DNA from: Oceanihabitans sp. 2_MG-2023
Lineage (GTDB): Bacteria > Bacteroidota > Bacteroidia > Flavobacteriales > Flavobacteriaceae
Direction: 5' to 3'
NCBI RefSeq assembly: GCF_030547245.1
Contig: NZ_JAUOQT010000002.1
Location: forward strand, 579,236 to 643,235
DNA length: 64,000 nucleotides
Shown in pieces: positions 10,169-18,836 of the stretch (positions are counted from its first letter, which is position 1; each line of letters opens with the position of its first letter). Both the position numbers and the translations under genes were made by a program. The notes under the pieces were generated by a model that worked only from the letters and a program-made list of their open reading frames with translations, did no database searches and was not told where the DNA came from.

Positions 10169-11446
10169 ATGAATAACATGAAAAAAATAACAGTTCTCAT
10201 TTTCAGTATTCTCACTGTAATTGTTTTGTTTTCATGTAATAAAAAAAGTGAAACGAAAGTAAATAAAGTGATTTCTGCTAAAGAAATTTTAGGCAATCCC
10301 GATTTTCTAGCAATTTCTTATGGTGGTTATAGAGAAAAATCGAGAGAAGTGCAACCTACACTAGAAGAGCTAAAAGAGGATATGAAAATATTGTCTGCTA
10401 TGGGAATTAAAATTCTTAGAACTTATAATGTACATCTTGAACAAGCATCCAACTTGTTAGAGGCAATTCAACAATTAAAAGAAGAAGATCCAAACTTTAA
10501 CATGTATGTTATGTTAGGCGCTTGGATAGATTGTAAAAACGCTTTTAATAAGCAAAACATAGAGCCAGATCATAATCTTGAAAGCGAGAGAAATACAGTA
10601 GAAATTAATACAGCAGTTACATTGGCCAACAAATACCCTGAAATTGTAAAAATTATCGCGGTTGGTAACGAAGCAATGGTTAAATGGGCAGCTAGCTATT
10701 ATGTGCAACCAAGCGTTATATTAAAATGGGTAACTCATTTACAAGATTTAAAAAAATCGAAGGGTTTACCTGCTGATTTATGGATAACTAGTTCGGATGA
10801 TTATACCTCTTGGGGAGGAGGAGATAGCGTTTATCACACCAAAGATTTAGAAAAATTAATACATACAGTAGATTATATTTCTATGCATACCTACCCTTTT
10901 CATAATTCGCATTACAATTCCGATTTCTGGGAAATTCCAGAAAACGAAAACACTTTAACAGATAAAGAAAAAGTAGATGCAGCAATGCTTCGTGCATTAA
11001 ATTTTGCTAAAAAACAATACGATACCGTTTCTAATTATATGAAAAGTATTGGTGCTAACAAACCAATTCATATTGGCGAAACCGGTTGGGCAACAACATC
11101 TAATGGTTTTTATGGCGAAAATGGATCTCGTGCAACAGACGAGTACAAACAAGGATTATACTACAGCCATTTGCGAGAATGGACTAACAAAGAAAATATT
11201 TCTTGTTTCTATTTTGAAGCTTTTGATGAACAATGGAAAGATGCTGAAAACGAAAAAGGCTCAGAAAATCATTTCGGTTTATTAACCATTAACGGAAAAG
11301 CAAAATATCCTCTTTGGAACCTAGTAGATAAAGGAGTATTTAAAAATGTATCTAGAAATGGAAACCCAATTACGAAAAGCTATAATGGGAAATTAGATTC
11401 CTTAATGAAAGATGTATTCGTACCAAACACAAACTACTCTAAATAA
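10169..11446 (+). CDS. GH17 beta-1,3-glucosidase/glucanase lipoprotein
   Basis: Glycoside hydrolase of clan GH-A acting on beta-1,3-glucan oligosaccharides, probably in the periplasm or at the outer membrane. A lipoprotein signal ends at the cysteine in 'IVLFSC'. The TIM-barrel motifs are clear: 'MGIKILRTYNV', the acid/base in 'VGNEAM' (E168), 'DYISMHTYPF', and the nucleophile in 'IGETGW' (E304). The length of 425 is typical for bacterial GH17. The first ATG (10169) and a second in-frame ATG (10178, giving MKKITVLIF) are both possible starts; the second gives a more standard signal peptide. It is 3 bp after the phosphorylase and 3 bp before the next hydrolase, so it is translationally close-packed with both. 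Confidence 0.92.
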   Translation: MNNMKKITVLIFSILTVIVLFSCNKKSETKVNKVISAKEILGNPDFLAISYGGYREKSREVQPTLEELKEDMKILSAMGIKILRTYNVHLEQASNLLEAIQQLKEEDPNFNMYVMLGAWIDCKNAFNKQNIEPDHNLESERNTVEINTAVTLANKYPEIVKIIAVGNEAMVKWAASYYVQPSVILKWVTHLQDLKKSKGLPADLWITSSDDYTSWGGGDSVYHTKDLEKLIHTVDYISMHTYPFHNSHYNSDFWEIPENENTLTDKEKVDAAMLRALNFAKKQYDTVSNYMKSIGANKPIHIGETGWATTSNGFYGENGSRATDEYKQGLYYSHLREWTNKENISCFYFEAFDEQWKDAENEKGSENHFGLLTINGKAKYPLWNLVDKGVFKNVSRNGNPITKSYNGKLDSLMKDVFVPNTNYSK

Positions 11447-11449
11447 GAA

Positions 11450-12469
11450 ATGAAAAAAATACTATACATAACCCTTTTTCTACTTGTTTTTGTTTCCTGT
11501 AAAAGCAAAATAAATAATGATATTGTAACTGTATCTAATCAAAAAATACTGGTAAACAACAACCCTTATTTAATAAAAGGTATTTGTTATCATCCAGTAC
11601 CAAAAGGTAGTGGTAATAATAGAAGTTTTAAAACGCTAACCCAAGATTTAGCATTAATGGTAGAAGCAGGAATAAACACGATTAGAGTGTATGAACCAAT
11701 TGATAATATAAAAGTTTTAGATGAGATTCATGAAGCTGGATTAAAAGTAATTATCGGTTTTGGTTATAAACAAGATGGTAAAAATGATATTTATTCTGGC
11801 ACTTTTATCAACTACATAAATAAATACAAAAACCACAAAGCAATTCTACTTTGGGAACTTGGTAACGAATATAACTATCACCCACAATGGTTTCAAGACG
11901 ACATCAAAAACTGGTACAAAGCAATGAATGTTGCAGCTACTTTAATTCATGAAAATGACACAACGCACCCTGTATCTACTGCACATGGAGATTTACCAGA
12001 TACATTAGCACTATCAATGTGCCCTAATATAGATGTTTGGGGAATGAATGTATATCGATGGGACAATCCGGAACCAATTTTTAACGAATGGCGAGCGGTT
12101 AGCAACAAACCAATGTATTTATCAGAAACTGGATCAGACAGTTATATGAAAATCACTAAAAATGGTTTTAACGAAGGGGTAAATCAAAAAGCACAGGCCG
12201 AAGCCACAAAAAATATATTAGAAAAAACCTTTAACAACCAACAAATTTGCTCAGGTGTGACCCTGTTTTCTTTTACGGATGGCTGGTGGAAAGCTGGAAA
12301 TAATGACACTCAAGATATTGGTGGTTGGGCTCCTAACAGTACAGGGATTCCTTATGATGGTGCACCAAATGAAGAGTTTTGGGGAATTGTAGATATAAAC
12401 AGAAAGAAAAAAGAAGTATTTGCAATAGTAAAAGAAAAATATGCGAGTTTAAACAAGCAAGAACATTAA
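11450..12469 (+). CDS. Small clan GH-A TIM-barrel hydrolase (GH2-like catalytic domain), lipoprotein
   Basis: A 339-residue lipoprotein (cysteine in 'LVFVSC') built almost entirely of a TIM barrel. It opens with 'ILVNNNPYLIKGICYHPVPKG' and 'EAGINTIRVYEP', which look like the catalytic domain of GH2 enzymes, but the beta-sandwich domains of true GH2 are absent. The acid/base is in 'WELGNEYNYHP' (E140) and the nucleophile in 'YLSETGSDSY' (E226), both at clan GH-A positions. It lies between GH17 and GH30 with 3 and 11 bp spacing. A role in trimming side branches or ends of laminarin oligosaccharides is inferred from context only. It could be an unassigned or recently created GH-A family; I do not recognise the exact one. 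Confidence 0.75.
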   Translation: MKKILYITLFLLVFVSCKSKINNDIVTVSNQKILVNNNPYLIKGICYHPVPKGSGNNRSFKTLTQDLALMVEAGINTIRVYEPIDNIKVLDEIHEAGLKVIIGFGYKQDGKNDIYSGTFINYINKYKNHKAILLWELGNEYNYHPQWFQDDIKNWYKAMNVAATLIHENDTTHPVSTAHGDLPDTLALSMCPNIDVWGMNVYRWDNPEPIFNEWRAVSNKPMYLSETGSDSYMKITKNGFNEGVNQKAQAEATKNILEKTFNNQQICSGVTLFSFTDGWWKAGNNDTQDIGGWAPNSTGIPYDGAPNEEFWGIVDINRKKKEVFAIVKEKYASLNKQEH

Positions 12470-12480
12470 AAATATAGATT

Positions 12481-13986
12481 ATGAAAACACCTAACTACAG
12501 TTTATCTATCTTATTAATTATTACATTAATGAGCTGTACTCAAAAAAAAGAAAGCTTAGAAGTAGCTGTTTTTGAAACTTCTGTAAACGGAAACAAATTA
12601 ACACAAATTACAGAATTCCCATCGCAAATAGAAGATAGTACAGCAACAGTTACCATTATACCAGAACAAAAACTTCAAACCATAACTGGTTTTGGTGGCT
12701 CTTTTACAGAATCTTCAGCATACCTAATAAACAAATTAAGCAAAGAAAACAGAACAAAAATTCTGAATGCTTATTTTTCTGAAGAAGGTGCAAATTATAC
12801 TTTAACAAGAACACATATTGCTTCCTGTGATTTTTCATTAAACAACTATACCTATGCTCCTGTAGTTGATGATATGGAATTAAAAAACTTCACAATCGAA
12901 GAAGATAGAGAGGATTTAATTCCTATGATTAAAGATGCCATGAATATATCAAAAGATGGCTTTAATATTATTGCATCACCATGGACATCTCCACCATGGA
13001 TGAAAGACAACAAAAAATATGTTGGCGGAAAATTGCTTCCAAAATATAATGACGCCTTTGCCTTATACTTTTCTAAATACTTAAATGCATATAAAAAAGA
13101 AGGAATAGATATTTGGGGACTTACTCCTGTTAACGAACCGCATGGAAATGGAAACAACTGGGAAAGCATGCATTTTTCACCAGAAGAAGAAACCAATTTT
13201 GTACAAAACCATTTAGGTCCAAAACTAGAAAAAGACGGCTTTGAAAACGTGAAAATTCTAGGATATGACCAAAATAGACAAGGAGTAAAAGAATGGGTAG
13301 ATGTCATGTATAATGACGAAGCATCCTCTAAATATTATGATGGTTTAGCAATACATTGGTACGAAAGTACGTATGAAGTTTTTCCAGAAGAACTACAATA
13401 TGCACACAACAAAGCACCAAAAAAATATTTAATAGAAACCGAAGGTTGTATAGATTCTGAAATACCTAAATGGCAAGATGATGTTTGGTATTGGAGCAAA
13501 GAAGCTACAGATTGGGGATACGACTGGAGAGAACCAGAAAAGAAATACTTACACCCAAAATATGCTCCAGTAAATCGATATGCTAGAGATATTATTGGTT
13601 GCCTAAATAATTGGGTAGATGGCTGGGTAGATTGGAACATGGTTTTAGATAAACAAGGTGGCCCTAATTGGTTCGAAAACTGGTGTGTTGCTCCAGTAAT
13701 TGTAGACCCTGAAGCTGATGAGGTTTATTTTACTCCATTGTATTATACTATGTCTCATTTTAGCAAATATATTAGACCAGGAGCTGTTGTTTTAGGAGTT
13801 GAAAATTCCGATCCTTCATTACTAGTTACAGCCGCAAAAAATCCAGAAGGTTCTATAGCAATTGTAGCTTTTAACGAAGGGAAAGAAACCAAAAACTTCA
13901 ACCTTTCTTTACATGAGAAAAACATTACAATAAAAATAAATGCACAAGCTATTCAAACTATAGTTATACCAAATTCTGGTAAATAA
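12481..13986 (+). CDS. GH30 family hydrolase, probable beta-1,6-glucanase/glucosidase lipoprotein
   Basis: Clan GH-A enzyme that in laminarin loci removes beta-1,6-linked glucose branches. It has a lipoprotein signal (cysteine in 'LMSC'), the GH30 N-terminal 'QTITGFGGSFTESSAYLI', and 'ASPWTSPPWMKDN', typical of glucosylceramidase-like GH30. The acid/base is in 'TPVNEPHGN' (E219) and the nucleophile is E321 in 'LIETEGC'. The C-terminal segment after about 430 forms the accessory beta-sandwich ('YYTMSHFSKYIRPGAVVLGVENSDPSLLVTAAKNPEGSIAIVAFNEG'-like region). The length of 501 is usual. It is 11 bp after the previous hydrolase and 21 bp before the symporter. The family is secure. Beta-1,6 specificity is inferred from the laminarin context. 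Confidence 0.92.
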   Translation: MKTPNYSLSILLIITLMSCTQKKESLEVAVFETSVNGNKLTQITEFPSQIEDSTATVTIIPEQKLQTITGFGGSFTESSAYLINKLSKENRTKILNAYFSEEGANYTLTRTHIASCDFSLNNYTYAPVVDDMELKNFTIEEDREDLIPMIKDAMNISKDGFNIIASPWTSPPWMKDNKKYVGGKLLPKYNDAFALYFSKYLNAYKKEGIDIWGLTPVNEPHGNGNNWESMHFSPEEETNFVQNHLGPKLEKDGFENVKILGYDQNRQGVKEWVDVMYNDEASSKYYDGLAIHWYESTYEVFPEELQYAHNKAPKKYLIETEGCIDSEIPKWQDDVWYWSKEATDWGYDWREPEKKYLHPKYAPVNRYARDIIGCLNNWVDGWVDWNMVLDKQGGPNWFENWCVAPVIVDPEADEVYFTPLYYTMSHFSKYIRPGAVVLGVENSDPSLLVTAAKNPEGSIAIVAFNEGKETKNFNLSLHEKNITIKINAQAIQTIVIPNSGK

Positions 13987-14007
13987 CATATAACAACCAA
14001 TAACAAG

Positions 14008-15486
14008 ATGTCAAACCAAAAAATAGTTTTAAAAAACAGAGTACCTATGTTACAAAAAGTTGCATTTGGTTTTGGCATGCTTGCCAATCAAATGTTTCCT
14101 GCTATTATTAGTATTTTCATTGTGGTTCTTGTACAGAGTTTGGGGTTTCCTGGTTGGATGTGGGGAGTTGTTTCATTAGTACCACGACTTTTTGATGCTA
14201 TTACAGATCCTATTATGGGTTTTATCTCCGATAATACAAAATCAAAATGGGGAAGAAGAAGACAGTATGTTTTTATAGGAGCCATAATTATGTGTATTTC
14301 ATTTATAATTATGTGGCAATTATATAAAGAAAATAGTCTTGATTATAATTTTTACTACTTTCTTTCTTCGTCTTTAGTGTTTTATTTAGGCTTAACTATT
14401 TTTAGCGTGCCTTATGTAGCAATGGGTTACGAAATGAGTGAAGACTTTCATGAACGAACAAATATTATGGGAATAGCTCAATTTATTGGACAATGGGCTT
14501 GGGTAATTGCTCCCTGGTTTTGGGTTTTAATGGATGATAAAGATTGGTTTCCTTCTAGCGAAGTAGCAGTACGAGAATTAGCCATTTGGGTTGCTGTAGT
14601 TTGCACTATTTTTGCAATGATTCCTGCTATATTTATTAAAGGAAAATCTACTACACATGAGGATTACGAAAGTATAACTTTTAACAGCGTTTTAAAAAAT
14701 TTACACACCATTTTTGTTGTTAATTTTGTTCAAGCGCTTAGTATGAAACCTTTTAGAAAGTTATGTGTCGCTACGTTCTTAATTTTTAATGCATTTAATA
14801 CTGTAGCAGCTTTTACTTATTTTATTATTGTTTATTATTTGTTTGATGGAGTTACAGGTCCAGATGGAGCTTGGTGGTGGCCTACTCTTTTTGGAAGCGT
14901 TGGCGCATTAGTGACTTCCTTTTTAGTAATTCCATTAGTTACTAAAATGTCAAAAAAAATGGGTAAAAAGAAAGCATTTATTGTATCCCAATCCATATCT
15001 GTTATTGGTTATGTTATGTTATGGTTTTTATTTATTCCAGGTAAACCGTACATGTTTTTATTTGCGCTTCCCTTTTTCTCTTTTGGTATTGGAGGTTTAT
15101 TTACAATCATGATGTCTATGACAGCAGATGTTATCGATTTAGATGAGTTAAACACAGGTAAAAGACGTGAAGGTGTTTTTGGAGCTATTTATTGGTGGAT
15201 GGTAAAATTTGGTTTTGGAATAGCTGGTGGTTTAACTGGACTTATTTTTTCAATTATAGGATTTCAATCTGGAGCTCCTACACAAACCGAAGAGGCGCTA
15301 ATTGGATTAAGATTATTCTTCTCTGGCTTACCAATTCTTGGAACTTTAATCGCAATATATGTAATGAGTGATTATGATATTACTGAAGAACGTGCTGGTG
15401 AAATTCGTGCAGAACTAGACAAAAAGAAAAAAACAAAAAAAATAAATATAGAGAAAAACAAAAAAAATCTTGAAGTTGCTTCATAG
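14008..15486 (+). CDS. GPH-family sugar:cation symporter (MFS)
   Basis: Inner-membrane transporter of the glycoside-pentoside-hexuronide:cation symporter family. It has about 12 hydrophobic segments and the family signature 'RLFDAITDPIMGFISDNTKSKWGRRRQYVFIG' in the first third (no single run quoted here is needed beyond 'SDNTKSKWGRRRQ'). 'MMSMTADVIDLDELNTGKRREGVFG' near residue 370 is also characteristic. A lysine-rich cytoplasmic tail ends the protein. As last gene of the hydrolase run, 21 bp after GH30, it probably carries glucose or short beta-glucan oligosaccharides to the cytoplasm, where the phosphorylase acts. No terminator with a T-tract is evident directly after the stop. Confidence 0.9.
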   Translation: MSNQKIVLKNRVPMLQKVAFGFGMLANQMFPAIISIFIVVLVQSLGFPGWMWGVVSLVPRLFDAITDPIMGFISDNTKSKWGRRRQYVFIGAIIMCISFIIMWQLYKENSLDYNFYYFLSSSLVFYLGLTIFSVPYVAMGYEMSEDFHERTNIMGIAQFIGQWAWVIAPWFWVLMDDKDWFPSSEVAVRELAIWVAVVCTIFAMIPAIFIKGKSTTHEDYESITFNSVLKNLHTIFVVNFVQALSMKPFRKLCVATFLIFNAFNTVAAFTYFIIVYYLFDGVTGPDGAWWWPTLFGSVGALVTSFLVIPLVTKMSKKMGKKKAFIVSQSISVIGYVMLWFLFIPGKPYMFLFALPFFSFGIGGLFTIMMSMTADVIDLDELNTGKRREGVFGAIYWWMVKFGFGIAGGLTGLIFSIIGFQSGAPTQTEEALIGLRLFFSGLPILGTLIAIYVMSDYDITEERAGEIRAELDKKKKTKKINIEKNKKNLEVAS

Positions 15487-16003
15487 CTTAACCACAGTAA
15501 AATTATTGTGTTAATGTATCTCTAGGTTTATTACTTTCATCTATTTCTCCCATTATTTTAATTTAATTGCTTCCCTAATTAATCATTATTCATATAATAA
15601 CTATTTTCAAACAGTTATTCATTCCCAAAAAAAACACTATTAAAACCTCCTCTTAATTTTAAAACCCTAATAAATAACACCTCAAAAAACACAAAAAAGT
15701 TAGCAAAACTACTCTAAAGCTAAACTTAAAAAAACTTAAAGCTCTACAAGCGTTATAAGTACCACAACATCAACACAACAAATTAATTATGCTAATAATT
15801 ATTTAATTATAAAACCTGCTAAAAACACTGATTTCACTAGGCTTATCAACCAATTCAATACTGTATGTTTCTTGTAGTGCTATAAATACCAAAAACATAA
15901 AAAAGATGCCATATATTTATAAATATCAAATAATTTTTGCTAAAAAATTAACAAATAAGCAAAATTAGACTTGGTAATTAAAATTAATTAAACTCTTTAT
16001 ATT
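15487..16003. other. 517-bp AT-rich intergenic region
   Basis: No open frame or RNA gene is supportable here. The stretch is very AT-rich with many A-tracts. An imperfect inverted repeat (15932-15941 with 15958-15966, TTTTTGCT/AGCAAAA type) lies about 40 bp before the next start codon and is the only structure I can point to. It presumably holds the promoter and leader of the T9SS protein that follows, but I see no clean TTG-N19-TAnnTTTG element. Confidence 0.5.
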
Positions 16004-17767
16004 ATGAAAAAAATTACATTACTACTAACCCTATTAATCTACTCTTTGGGCTTTTCACAAACACTACCAATAGATTTTGAAACAACAAATACTTGGGGAG
16101 ATTTTGATGGTGGTGTTGTAACTACAATATCAAATCCACAAAACAATACAGATAACAATTCTGCAAATGTTGGTCAAATGGTTAAAAGTGCTGGCCAAGT
16201 TTGGGGAGGAAGCTCATTAGTACTTAATTCTGCAATGGATTTTACAGCAAATAACACATTTTCAATGAAAGCCTACTCCATTAAACCTGGAACTAAAGTC
16301 TTAATGAAAGTAGAAAACGCTGCTGATGGTAATATTAATTACGAACAAGAAGTTACCATGACCATGGTAAATGCTTGGGAAACTTTAGTTTTTGATTTTT
16401 CAACAATTAACGCAGCTAATACGTATGATAAAATTGTTGTGATTTTTGACTTAGGAACCATGGGAGATGGTACTCCTGACTTCACATATTACTTAGATGA
16501 TATTACTTTATACGATAATGGTATAACTACACCTACTCTATCACTTCCTATGGACTTTGAAACCGAGCCAGTAACAAGCGATTTTATTGACTTTGATGGA
16601 GGAACTGCAACCGTAATAAGCAACCCGCAATCTGTATCTTCAAACACAAGTGCAACAGTAGCCCAAATAGTTAGAAATGGTGGCCAAATTTGGGGAGGAA
16701 GCAAAGTAATTTTATCCAACAATCTTGATTTTTCAACCCTTGGTGGTATTTCTATGAAAGTGTTCACAACAGCTCCAATTGGAACAACCGTTAAATTTAA
16801 ATTAGAAGGTATTGGTGAAACAGAAATAGATACTTACACAACAGTTTCTGGTGCTTGGGAAACATTAACATGGGATTTTACTGGTCAACCAGCAAACTTT
16901 AACACTTTAGTCTTCATGTTTGATTTTGGTAATTTAGGAGATGGCACAGCTAGTTCTACATTTCTTTTTGATGATATTGAACAAATAGATGTTACAGGTG
17001 GATTATCACAAATTGATCTTCCTGTAGATTTTGAAGCTACTACTGTAAATTACACAATGACAGATTTTGGAGGTAATGCTTCTTCCATAATGGCAGATCC
17101 AACAAACCCAAATAATACTGTTATTCAAGTTATAAAAACTGCTGGAGCAGAATTATGGGCTGGTACAACAATTGGAACTGCTTCTGGTTTTGCAACTGCA
17201 ATTCCTGTTACTGCTACAGCTTCAAAAATGTATGTAAAAGTATGGTCTCCTGACGCTGCAACTCCAATTCGATTAAAAATAGAAGATGCTTCAGACCCAA
17301 CAAGATCTGTAGAAACAGAAACAAATACTACCGTTGCTTCAGGATGGGAAACTATTGAATTTGATTTCAATAACGAAGCGCCAGGAACTGCTGCATTAAA
17401 CCCTTCTTACACTTTCAACAAAGCCTCTATATTTTTTAACTTTGGAACAACAGGTGCAGATGCACGTCGTGTAGAAAAAACGTATTACTTTGATGATGTA
17501 AGTTTTAATATGCCATTAAGTGTGGATTCTATTGAAAATTTAGGATTTAATGTATATCCAAATCCTACGCAGAACATTTGGAATGTTAATAGTAATCAAA
17601 TTATTACTTCTGTTCAAGTATATGACGTTTTAGGGAAACAAGTAATAATTCTTAATCCTAATGCAAAGAAAGTAGCACTAGATGCAACTTCTTTAAACAG
17701 TGGTTTATATTTTGCTAAATTAAATTCAAGTTCTAGCACTAAAACAGTAAAACTAGTAAGAAAATAA
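16004..17767 (+). CDS. T9SS-secreted protein with three carbohydrate-binding-like modules
   Basis: A 587-residue exported protein with a Sec signal peptide ending near 'LGFSQ' and no catalytic motif. Three homologous beta-sandwich modules follow (about 20-172, 180-337, 341-505). Each contains 'DF-x-G', 'W(G/A)G', 'WET(L/I)' with 'DF', and a terminal 'DD(I/V)' strand such as 'YYLDDITLYD', 'FLFDDIEQID' and 'YYFDDVSFNM'. The C-terminus (about 512-587) is a T9SS type-A sorting domain: 'FNVYPNPTQNIWNV', 'VQVYDVLGKQV', 'LNSGLYFAKL' and a basic end. It is probably a cell-surface or released beta-glucan-binding protein serving the adjacent laminarin locus. The binding specificity is inferred. A terminator lies 32 bp downstream. 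Confidence 0.85.
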   Translation: MKKITLLLTLLIYSLGFSQTLPIDFETTNTWGDFDGGVVTTISNPQNNTDNNSANVGQMVKSAGQVWGGSSLVLNSAMDFTANNTFSMKAYSIKPGTKVLMKVENAADGNINYEQEVTMTMVNAWETLVFDFSTINAANTYDKIVVIFDLGTMGDGTPDFTYYLDDITLYDNGITTPTLSLPMDFETEPVTSDFIDFDGGTATVISNPQSVSSNTSATVAQIVRNGGQIWGGSKVILSNNLDFSTLGGISMKVFTTAPIGTTVKFKLEGIGETEIDTYTTVSGAWETLTWDFTGQPANFNTLVFMFDFGNLGDGTASSTFLFDDIEQIDVTGGLSQIDLPVDFEATTVNYTMTDFGGNASSIMADPTNPNNTVIQVIKTAGAELWAGTTIGTASGFATAIPVTATASKMYVKVWSPDAATPIRLKIEDASDPTRSVETETNTTVASGWETIEFDFNNEAPGTAALNPSYTFNKASIFFNFGTTGADARRVEKTYYFDDVSFNMPLSVDSIENLGFNVYPNPTQNIWNVNSNQIITSVQVYDVLGKQVIILNPNAKKVALDATSLNSGLYFAKLNSSSSTKTVKLVRK

Positions 17768-17798
17768 TTTCCTATTTGAAATCTAACTAATTTAAAAG

Positions 17799-17830
17799 AG
17801 TATGCTGCAATTGTTGGCATACTTTTTTTT
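17799..17830 (+). terminator. Rho-independent terminator after the T9SS binding protein
   Basis: The stem AGTATGC (17799-17805) pairs with GCATACT (17817-17823), and an unbroken run of T's follows (17823-17830). It ends the upstream gene, and its position also argues against starting the regulator at 17802, inside the hairpin. Confidence 0.85.
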
Positions 17831-17843
17831 ATATCTTTATATT

Positions 17844-18833
17844 ATGATAACACTTAAAGATTTAGCCGAAAAATTAAACGTTTCTGTTTCTACAGTCTCT
17901 AAGGCGTTGCACGATAATCCAGAGATAAGTGCAGATACTATTAAACGTGTAAAAGAAGTAGCAAAACTTTATAATTACCAACCTAATAAAATAGCGCAAA
18001 GCCTAAAAGCAAATCAAACAAAAACATTCGGTGTAATAATACCAAGCCTTTTGAACCGATTTTTTGCTAAAGTGTTATTTGGTATTGAAAAAGAAGCCAG
18101 AGAAAAAGGATATAATATTATTACTTGTATGTCTAATGAAAAATTAGATAAAGAAAAAGAATGCATCCAATTATTAAGCAATGGTAGTGTAGATGGTTTT
18201 ATAATTGCGGTTTCTGAAGAAACTCAAAAAACCAAAGATTATTCACATTTTAAAGCAACGCAATTAGCAAAAATTCCAATTGTTATGTTTGATAGAGTTA
18301 TTGATGAATTTAATTGCGACAAGGTAATTATTGATGATTTTGAAGAAGCAAAAAAACTAACATTAAAACTATTAAAACAAGGCAAAAAAAATATTGCGTT
18401 TATTTCTACAATTAACGATCTAAATGTTGGAAACTTAAGAAGAGAAGGCTATGAAAACGCTATGAAAGAAAACATTAATTTACTATTTATTGACACTAAT
18501 AAAGATATACAACAACAAATAAAAACATTTCTTGTAAACAATAAACATGTAGATGCTATAATAGCTGCAGATAACATTTCTGGTACTATAGTAATAAGTG
18601 TAGCAAATCATTTAGGTTATAAAATACCTAAAGAATTATCTATAATAGGCTTCGCAGATGAGCAAATTTCAAATCTCTCTGTACCAAAACTTTCCTATTT
18701 AAATCAAAATGCACAACAAATGGGAAAAAGAGCAATACACTTGATGATAAATAGATTAAAAGATAAAACAATTACTAAAGAGTTTATAACAGAGAAAATC
18801 ATAACAACTTTTGCAAAACAAGAATCTTTTTAA
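17844..18833 (+). CDS. LacI-family transcriptional regulator
   Basis: DNA-binding sugar-responsive regulator of 329 residues. The helix-turn-helix is at the extreme N-terminus ('ITLKDLAEKLNVSVSTVSKALHDNPEIS', with the hinge 'YQPNKIAQSLK'), followed by a periplasmic-binding-protein-type effector domain ('TFGVIIPSLLNRFFAKVLFGIEKEA', 'GYKIPKELSIIGFADEQIS'). I chose the ATG at 17844 rather than 17802. The earlier start would add 14 hydrophobic residues before the HTH and lies inside the terminator hairpin. It is downstream of the laminarin genes and is a plausible regulator of them, although no LacI-type operator was identified. Its 3' end is only 3 bp from the convergent amidase gene. Confidence 0.92.
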   Translation: MITLKDLAEKLNVSVSTVSKALHDNPEISADTIKRVKEVAKLYNYQPNKIAQSLKANQTKTFGVIIPSLLNRFFAKVLFGIEKEAREKGYNIITCMSNEKLDKEKECIQLLSNGSVDGFIIAVSEETQKTKDYSHFKATQLAKIPIVMFDRVIDEFNCDKVIIDDFEEAKKLTLKLLKQGKKNIAFISTINDLNVGNLRREGYENAMKENINLLFIDTNKDIQQQIKTFLVNNKHVDAIIAADNISGTIVISVANHLGYKIPKELSIIGFADEQISNLSVPKLSYLNQNAQQMGKRAIHLMINRLKDKTITKEFITEKIITTFAKQESF

Positions 18834-18836
18834 TTG

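Noticed and set aside
12852..13640. Minus-strand open frames of 151 and 101 codons inside GH30
   Set aside because: GH30 has complete catalytic motifs on the + strand; the antisense frames have no recognisable domain or leader.
15487..16003. Possible hidden small gene or regulator remnant
   Set aside because: All six frames are broken by frequent stops, and no HTH-like or membrane segment is visible.
17802..17843. Upstream ATG for the LacI regulator
   Set aside because: It lies inside the terminator hairpin and would add a hydrophobic stretch before the HTH; the ATG at 17844 fits the family.
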